A model generated the notes under the pieces. That model was not told the origin of the DNA and made no database searches. It was given only the letters and a program-made list of their open reading frames with translations. A stretch of 28,407 nt of DNA, from NCBI GenBank assembly GCA_029974035.1, contig JARKQG010000031.1:1-28407 (forward strand), given 5' to 3'. Shown one piece after another: positions 23,602 through 28,407 of the stretch; positions within the stretch are counted from its first letter, which is position 1; every line of letters starts with the position of its first letter. The translations under genes and the position numbers were made by a program. Source of the stretch: Eubacteriales bacterium (GTDB taxonomy: Bacteria; Bacillota_A; Clostridia; Christensenellales; Aristaeellaceae).

Positions 23602-26211
23602 ATGTCAACCACCAAAACCCGCGAGATCGTAACCGACGTGGAAAAACTGGAGAAGGCGCTCATTCGCGTGCGCGAAGCACAGCGGTTGTACGCAACCTAC
23701 ACCCAGGAACAGGTGGACGCGATCTTCAAGGCTGCGGCCACGGCCGCCGACATGGCGCGCATCCCGCTGGCCAAGATGGCCGTGACGGAAACTAGCATGG
23801 GCGTGGTGGAGGACAAGGTCATCAAAAACCACTACGCCGCGGAGTACATCTACAACACCTATAAAAGCACAAAGACCGTGGGCGTGATTGAGGAGGACGC
23901 ATCCTTCGGCTTCCGGAAGATCGCCTCGCCGGTGGGCGTGATCGCGGCGGTCATCCCCACCACCAACCCCACCTCCACCGCCATATTCAAAACGCTGCTG
24001 GCCCTCAAAACCCGCAACGGCATCGTCATCAGCCCCCACCCCCGCGCCAAGAAGTGCACCGTGGAGGCGGCGCGGATCGTGCTGGACGCGGCGGTGGCCG
24101 CCGGCGCGCCGGAGGACATCATCGCCTGGGTGGACGAACCCTCGCTGGAGATGACCAACCTGGTCATGCGGGAGGCCGACCTGATCCTGGCCACCGGCGG
24201 CCCGGGCATGGTGAAAAGCGCCTACTCCTCCGGCAAGCCCGCCATCGGCGTGGGCCCCGGCAACGTGCCCGCCATCATCGACGAATCCGCGGACGTGCTG
24301 CTGGCGGTCAACTCCATCATCCACTCCAAGACCTTTGACAACGGCATGATCTGCGCGTCGGAGCAGTCGGTGATCGTGCCGGAAAAGCTGTACAGGGCCG
24401 TCCGGGCCGAATTTGAAAGGCGCGGCTGCCACTTCCTCAAAAAGGACGAGCTGGACAAGGTACGCAAAACCATCCTCATCAACGGCGCGCTGAACGCCAA
24501 GATCGTCGGCCAGAGCGCCGCAAGGATCGCCGCCCTCTCCGGCGTCGAAGTGCCGGAGGATACCAAGATCCTGATCGGCGAGGTGGAGTCGGTGGACCTC
24601 AGCGAGGAGTTCGCCCACGAAAAGCTCTCCCCCGTGCTGGCCATGTACAAGGCCAGGGACTTTGACGACGCCGTCGAAAAGGCCACGCGGCTGATCGAGG
24701 ACGGCGGCCTGGGGCATACCGCCTCCATCTACGCCGACCCCGTCCGGGGCCAGGACCACATCGACCGGTTCACCCGCCGGGTCAAAACCTGCCGCGTGAT
24801 CGTCAACACCCCCTCCTCCCACGGCGGCATCGGCGATCTGTACAACTTCAAGCTTGCGCCGTCGCTGACGCTGGGCTGCGGCACCTGGGGCGGCAACTCG
24901 GTCAGCGAGAACGTGGGCGTCAAGCACCTGCTGAACATCAAGGTGGTCGCCGAGAGGAGGGAGAACATGCTCTGGTTCCGCACGCCGCCCAAGGTCTATC
25001 TGAAGCGCGGCAGCCTGCCGGTGGCGCTGGATGAACTCAAGCACGTGCTGGGCAGGAAGCGCGCCTTCGTGGTCACCGACGAATTCCTCTATAAGAGCGG
25101 CTATTCGGCCCAGATCACCGGCCGGCTGGATGAGATGGGCATCGCCCACGACACCTTCTTCAACGTGGCGCCCGACCCCACCCTCGCCTGCGCCCGGGAG
25201 GGCGCCAAGGCCATGGCGGCCTTCCAGCCGGACACCATCATCGCGCTGGGCGGCGGCAGCGCCATGGACGCCGCCAAGATCATGTGGGTGCTCTACGAGC
25301 ATCCCGACGCCGACTTCCAGGACATGGCGATGCGCTTTTCCGACATCCGCAAGCGCGTCTACACCTTCCCCAGGATGGGCGAAAAGGCCTACTTCATCGC
25401 CGTGCCCACCACCGCCGGCACCGGCAGCGAGGTGACGCCGTTTGCGGTCATCACCGACGAGGCCACCGGCGTCAAATACCCGCTGGCGGACTACGAGCTC
25501 CTGCCCAACATGGCCATCGTGGACGCCGACCTGATGATGAACATGCCCCGCGGCCTCACCGCCGCCTCCGGCATCGACGCCATGACCCACGCGTTGGAGG
25601 CCTACGCCTCCATGCTGGCCACCGACTTCACCGACGCCCTGGCGCTGAAGGCCGTCCGGCTGATCTTTGACTTCCTGCCCCGCGCCTACGAAAAGGGCGC
25701 CGGGGACCCGGAGGCCCGCGAGCGCATGGCCAACGCCTCCACCATGGCCGGCATGGCCTTTGCCAACGCCTTCCTGGGCGTGTGCCACTCGATGGCCCAC
25801 AAGCTGGGCGCGTTCCACCACCTGCCCCACGGCGTGGCCAACGCGCTGATGATCGACCACGTGCTGCGCTTCAACGCCGCGGAGGTCCCCGCCAAGATGG
25901 GCACCTTCCCCCAGTACGGCCATCCCCACACCCTCCGGCGCTACGCCGAAATTGCCGAATTCCTGGGCCTTTCCGGCAAGACCGACGAGGCGAAGCTCGC
26001 CGCGCTAATCGCAAGGCTGGACGAGCTCAAGGCCGCGGTGGGCATCAAAAAGACCATCCGGGACTACGGCGTCGACGAGGCCAACTTCCTCGAGCGGCTG
26101 GACGAGATGACCGAGCAGGCCTTTGACGACCAGTGCACCGGCGCCAACCCCCGCTACCCGCTGATGCGCGAGATCCGGCAGATGTACCTTGACGCCTATT
26201 ACGGCGCGTGA
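23602..26211 (+). CDS. adhE: Bifunctional acetaldehyde-CoA/alcohol dehydrogenase AdhE
   Basis: 869 aa from ATG 23602 (AAAGGAG 8 bases upstream; the frame open from 23485 has no better start). It reduces acetyl-CoA to acetaldehyde and then to ethanol, oxidising two NADH, in the cytoplasm, often as helical filaments called spirosomes. The N-terminal aldehyde dehydrogenase domain (1-440) carries catalytic Cys 251 (FDNGMICASEQ) and SPVGVIAAVIPTTNPTST. A linker leads to the C-terminal Fe-ADH domain with GGGSAMDAAK (550-559) and the iron ligands D659, H663, H729 and H743, each offset by six from E. coli AdhE. The 179-bp gap after rex shows no convincing promoter, so partial co-transcription with rex is possible. 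Rex control is expected from other fermenters. Confidence 0.96.
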   Translation: MSTTKTREIVTDVEKLEKALIRVREAQRLYATYTQEQVDAIFKAAATAADMARIPLAKMAVTETSMGVVEDKVIKNHYAAEYIYNTYKSTKTVGVIEEDASFGFRKIASPVGVIAAVIPTTNPTSTAIFKTLLALKTRNGIVISPHPRAKKCTVEAARIVLDAAVAAGAPEDIIAWVDEPSLEMTNLVMREADLILATGGPGMVKSAYSSGKPAIGVGPGNVPAIIDESADVLLAVNSIIHSKTFDNGMICASEQSVIVPEKLYRAVRAEFERRGCHFLKKDELDKVRKTILINGALNAKIVGQSAARIAALSGVEVPEDTKILIGEVESVDLSEEFAHEKLSPVLAMYKARDFDDAVEKATRLIEDGGLGHTASIYADPVRGQDHIDRFTRRVKTCRVIVNTPSSHGGIGDLYNFKLAPSLTLGCGTWGGNSVSENVGVKHLLNIKVVAERRENMLWFRTPPKVYLKRGSLPVALDELKHVLGRKRAFVVTDEFLYKSGYSAQITGRLDEMGIAHDTFFNVAPDPTLACAREGAKAMAAFQPDTIIALGGGSAMDAAKIMWVLYEHPDADFQDMAMRFSDIRKRVYTFPRMGEKAYFIAVPTTAGTGSEVTPFAVITDEATGVKYPLADYELLPNMAIVDADLMMNMPRGLTAASGIDAMTHALEAYASMLATDFTDALALKAVRLIFDFLPRAYEKGAGDPEARERMANASTMAGMAFANAFLGVCHSMAHKLGAFHHLPHGVANALMIDHVLRFNAAEVPAKMGTFPQYGHPHTLRRYAEIAEFLGLSGKTDEAKLAALIARLDELKAAVGIKKTIRDYGVDEANFLERLDEMTEQAFDDQCTGANPRYPLMREIRQMYLDAYYGA

Positions 26212-26232
26212 CGACGAAGGAGGGAACAGACC

Positions 26233-26982
26233 GTGAAGCTGGAAAACGTGATCGCAGTCCGCGCCAATAAGACCGTGTACCAGGAAGGCGATTTGGCCGT
26301 CAAGGTATTTGACGGCAGCTTTCCCAAGTCCGACATCCTCAACGAGGCGCTCAACCAGGCGCGGGTGGAGGAGGCGGGGCTGAACGTGCCCGCGCTGGTG
26401 GAGGTGCTGAAGATCGACGGACGCTGGGCCATCGTATCGGAATACATCCCCGGCAAGACGCTGCAGCAGCTGATGGACGAACACCCCGAAAGGCTGGACG
26501 AATACCTGAACCTGTTTGTGGACATCCAGCTTGCGATGCACGCGCGCAAGGCGCCGCTGCTCAACAAGCTCCAGGACAAGATGCACCGCAAGATCAGCGC
26601 CTCGTCCTTTGACGCCACCACCCGCTACGAACTGCACACCCGCCTCAATTCCATGCCCAAGCACGACAAGGTGTGCCACGGGGACTTCAACCCCTCCAAC
26701 ATCATCCTGTCGGACAGCGGCGCGCCCTACATCCTGGACTGGTCCCACGCCACCCAGGGCAACGCCTCCGCGGACGCGGCCCGGACGTTCCTCCTGTTCC
26801 ACCTGGCGGGCGACGCGCCCCTGGCGGAGCGGTACATGGCCCGGTTCTGCCAAAAGAGCGACACCGCGCGCCAGTACGTGGAAAAGTGGATCCCCATCGT
26901 GGCCGCCTCCCAGTCCGTCAAGGGCAAGCCGGAGGAGCGCGAATTCCTCAAAAAATGGGTGGACGTGGTGGAGTACGAGTAG
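26233..26982 (+). CDS. APH-fold small-molecule kinase (aminoglycoside phosphotransferase-like), substrate unknown
   Basis: 249 aa from GTG 26233, with Shine-Dalgarno AAGGAGGG at 26218-26225, only 21 bp after adhE, so it is probably co-transcribed. Kinase features are the ATP-binding lysine in LAVKVF (K24), an acidic partner (E39), the hinge IVSEYIPGKTLQQLM, the Brenner loop CHGDFNPSNIIL (H149, D151, N156) and the metal-binding LDWSHATQG (D169). The protein-kinase-like APH family phosphorylates aminoglycosides, choline, fructosamines or other small molecules. The adhE operon context does not suggest antibiotic resistance. A metabolite or damage-repair role linked to aldehyde metabolism is speculation. 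Confidence 0.85.
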   Translation: MKLENVIAVRANKTVYQEGDLAVKVFDGSFPKSDILNEALNQARVEEAGLNVPALVEVLKIDGRWAIVSEYIPGKTLQQLMDEHPERLDEYLNLFVDIQLAMHARKAPLLNKLQDKMHRKISASSFDATTRYELHTRLNSMPKHDKVCHGDFNPSNIILSDSGAPYILDWSHATQGNASADAARTFLLFHLAGDAPLAERYMARFCQKSDTARQYVEKWIPIVAASQSVKGKPEEREFLKKWVDVVEYE

Positions 26983-26994
26983 CCCTCGACCACC

Positions 26995-27030
26995 GAAAGA
27001 CCCCCGGCGGAGCAATCCGCCGGGGGTTTT
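26995..27030. terminator. Bidirectional terminator after the APH kinase gene
   Basis: A 12-bp perfect stem ACCCCCGGCGGA (27000-27011) / TCCGCCGGGGGT (27016-27027) with loop GCAA, running into T4 on the plus strand. On the minus strand the stem is followed by TCTTTC. It lies between the convergent kinase and sugar-binding-protein genes. Confidence 0.9.
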
Positions 27031-27065
27031 CGCGCCGGAAAACGGCGCTGATTTCAGGGGCCGGA

Positions 27066-28139
27066 TCAGTCGTAGAGCAGCGGCGCGATCTTCTCGTCGT
27101 CCATGTTCTCGGCGGTGTAGAACTGGCAGCCGGTGTCGACCACCGCGTCCACCGCTTCGCCGTTCATGGCCTTCACGGCCAGCTCGACGGCATAGAAGCC
27201 GATCATGTAGGGATCCTGGGTCACGGAGCCGTAGAACCAGCCGTTCTTGACGGCTTCCTTCTGGTTCTTGCCGGCGTCAAAGCCGACCACGATGACGTCT
27301 TTGAAGGCGCCGTTCTCGCGGTCCAGGTCCTGGCCGTCAGTGGTGGCGGCGAGGATGCCGGCCACGGTGGCCTCGTTGGAGCAGAACACGCTGACGGGCT
27401 TCTTCTGCAGCAGGCCCTGGGCGGTGGTCTGGCAGTCGGTGATGTTGGTGGTGGCGGGCACCAGGATGTTCAGCTCAACGGAAACCTTGCCGGACTCCGA
27501 GGGCTTGTTGTACTTGTCGTGGCCGGTGATGGCAACCTCGCCCGGCTTCATTTCGGAGATCAGCTCCCACATCTTGTCCAGGTAGCCCACGGTGCGGCCC
27601 ACGACGGAGGCGGACGTGGCATCCTGGCTCATGGCGCCCAGCAGAACCGGGGCTTCCGGCGTGGCGGCCTCGATGGCGGCCTTCACTTCGGGGATGGCAA
27701 GGAGCCGTTCGGCGGCCAGCGCGCCGGCCACTTCGTTGTTGGTGGAGGCGGTGGACACGATGGTGCCCTCGGGGGCGTTGGGCACGCCGGAGTCAAAGCC
27801 GATCACGGGAATGCCCTTTTCCTTGGCGGAGAGCAGCTGCTCGGTCACGGACTCGGTGTCCAGGGCCGCCAGCGCCAGCGCCTTGGGGTTCTTGGCCAGC
27901 GCCGCGTTCAGCATGTCGATCTGGACCGAGATGTCGGACTCGGAGGGCGGGCCGTCAAAGGTGATGTCCACGTTGTACTTGGCGGCGGCGTCATTGGCGC
28001 CCATCGCGACGGTCTGCCAGAACTGATGCTGGAAACCCTTGGAGATGATCGCGATGTAGGGTTTCGCTTCGGCGAGCGCCGAGGCGGTCATCGCGAAAGC
28101 GAGGACCAGAGCGAGAACCAATGCCAGAGCCTTCTTCAT
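27066..28139 (-). CDS. Sugar-type ABC transporter substrate-binding protein (RbsB-like)
   Basis: 357 aa from ATG 28139 (GGAGG 7 bases upstream). The signal peptide MKKALALVLALVLAFAMTASALA probably cleaves after residue 23, and no lipobox cysteine is present. The mature protein has the type I binding-protein fold of the ribose/galactose group: YIAIISKGFQHQFWQTVAMGANDAAAKYNVDI, LALAALDTESVTEQLLSAKEKGIPVIGFDSGV, VFCSNEATVAGILAA and the DVIVVGFDAGKNQKEAVKNGWFYGSVTQDPY hinge. The sugar or polyol ligand cannot be predicted. It follows a ribose-type permease on the same strand (71-bp gap with hairpin GCGGC-TTCAG-GCCGC at 28170-28184). The ATPase is presumably beyond the window edge. Confidence 0.92.
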   Translation of the reverse strand: MKKALALVLALVLAFAMTASALAEAKPYIAIISKGFQHQFWQTVAMGANDAAAKYNVDITFDGPPSESDISVQIDMLNAALAKNPKALALAALDTESVTEQLLSAKEKGIPVIGFDSGVPNAPEGTIVSTASTNNEVAGALAAERLLAIPEVKAAIEAATPEAPVLLGAMSQDATSASVVGRTVGYLDKMWELISEMKPGEVAITGHDKYNKPSESGKVSVELNILVPATTNITDCQTTAQGLLQKKPVSVFCSNEATVAGILAATTDGQDLDRENGAFKDVIVVGFDAGKNQKEAVKNGWFYGSVTQDPYMIGFYAVELAVKAMNGEAVDAVVDTGCQFYTAENMDDEKIAPLLYD

Positions 28140-28210
28140 TGTGGTTCCTCCCAAATAGATATTATTCCAGCGGCTTCAGGCCGCGCAGAATCGAAAGAAA
28201 GTTGCCGGGG

Positions 28211-28407
28211 TCAGGCCTTTTTGACCTTGTTGGCCTGGCTGACGCGGTACTGGTCCAGAAGGACCGCGCCCACCACGACCGCGCCGGTCATGAACGTCTG
28301 CCACTGGCCCTGCAGGCCCATCGACATCAGGCCCGTCCGCAGGATCGACATGGTGAACACGCCGATGATCGTGCCGGTGAGGGAGCCTGTGCCGCCCGAC
28401 ATCGACG
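28211..28407 (-). CDS. Ribose-type ABC transporter permease, C-terminal end (partial)
   Basis: Only the last 65 or so residues are inside the window, and the gene continues past the right edge. The sequence SMSGGTGSLTGTIIGVFTM, then LRTGLMSMGLQGQWQTFMTGAVVVGAVLLDQYR, is the typical last two membrane segments of RbsC-type permeases (BPD_transp_2 family), including the SGG-GT-IGT loop. It precedes the binding-protein gene, as in rbsACB-type operons. The short basic tail ends NKVKKA. Confidence 0.9.
   Translation of the reverse strand, partial: SMSGGTGSLTGTIIGVFTMSILRTGLMSMGLQGQWQTFMTGAVVVGAVLLDQYRVSQANKVKKA

Noticed and set aside
23605..25929. 774-codon open frame antisense to adhE
   Set aside because: A shadow frame of a fully conserved gene, with no ribosome site or recognisable domain.

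Overview
The window is about 28 kb of GC-rich bacterial DNA with tightly packed genes. Near-consensus sigma-70/sigma-A promoters (TTGACA-N17-TATAAT type) stand out against the GC background. The gene content suggests a fermenting anaerobe: a bifunctional aldehyde/alcohol dehydrogenase (AdhE), the NADH-sensing repressor Rex, a second iron-type alcohol dehydrogenase, NADPH-type glutamate synthase, and many ABC importers. My best guess is a high-GC member of the Clostridia (Bacillota), at low confidence. Both solute-binding proteins have signal peptides without a lipobox cysteine, which is unusual for a monoderm. A separate small protein does carry a clear lipobox.

Region 1 (1-7355). The left edge holds the C-terminal part of the dihydropyrimidine dehydrogenase subunit PreA, which carries an apparent one-base deletion near position 73. 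It is followed by an M20-family amidohydrolase of the beta-ureidopropionase/allantoate amidohydrolase type, so this looks like the end of a reductive pyrimidine degradation operon. A 26-bp-arm bidirectional terminator separates it from a convergent, complete branched-chain-amino-acid-type ABC importer read on the minus strand as livK-livH-livM-livG-livF. That operon has a strong promoter and a structured leader of about 160 nt.

Region 2 (7356-12450). This holds a lipoprotein with a cytochrome-b5-like domain; an open reading frame that joins a GNAT acetyltransferase to a Rnk/GreA-type protein in frame, with a strong Shine-Dalgarno and ATG at the joint; a large exported protein with five peptidoglycan-binding repeats; a 166-bp palindromic MITE-like element; and a VanZ-family membrane protein whose stop codon lies inside the end of that element.

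Region 3 (12451-21383). A minus-strand pair encodes a YdcF/DUF218 protein and a C-terminally truncated asparagine synthase. Divergent from it is gltB-gltD, driven by a perfect consensus promoter with two hairpin/T-tract units in the leader.

Region 4 (21384-28407). An alcohol dehydrogenase faces rex across an AT-rich regulatory island. Then come adhE and an APH-fold kinase in one probable operon, a bidirectional terminator, and a convergent sugar-type ABC importer (permease C-terminus cut by the window edge, then its binding protein). Rex, adhE and the second alcohol dehydrogenase form a redox-balancing cluster. No tRNA, rRNA, CRISPR array, transposase or phage gene was seen.
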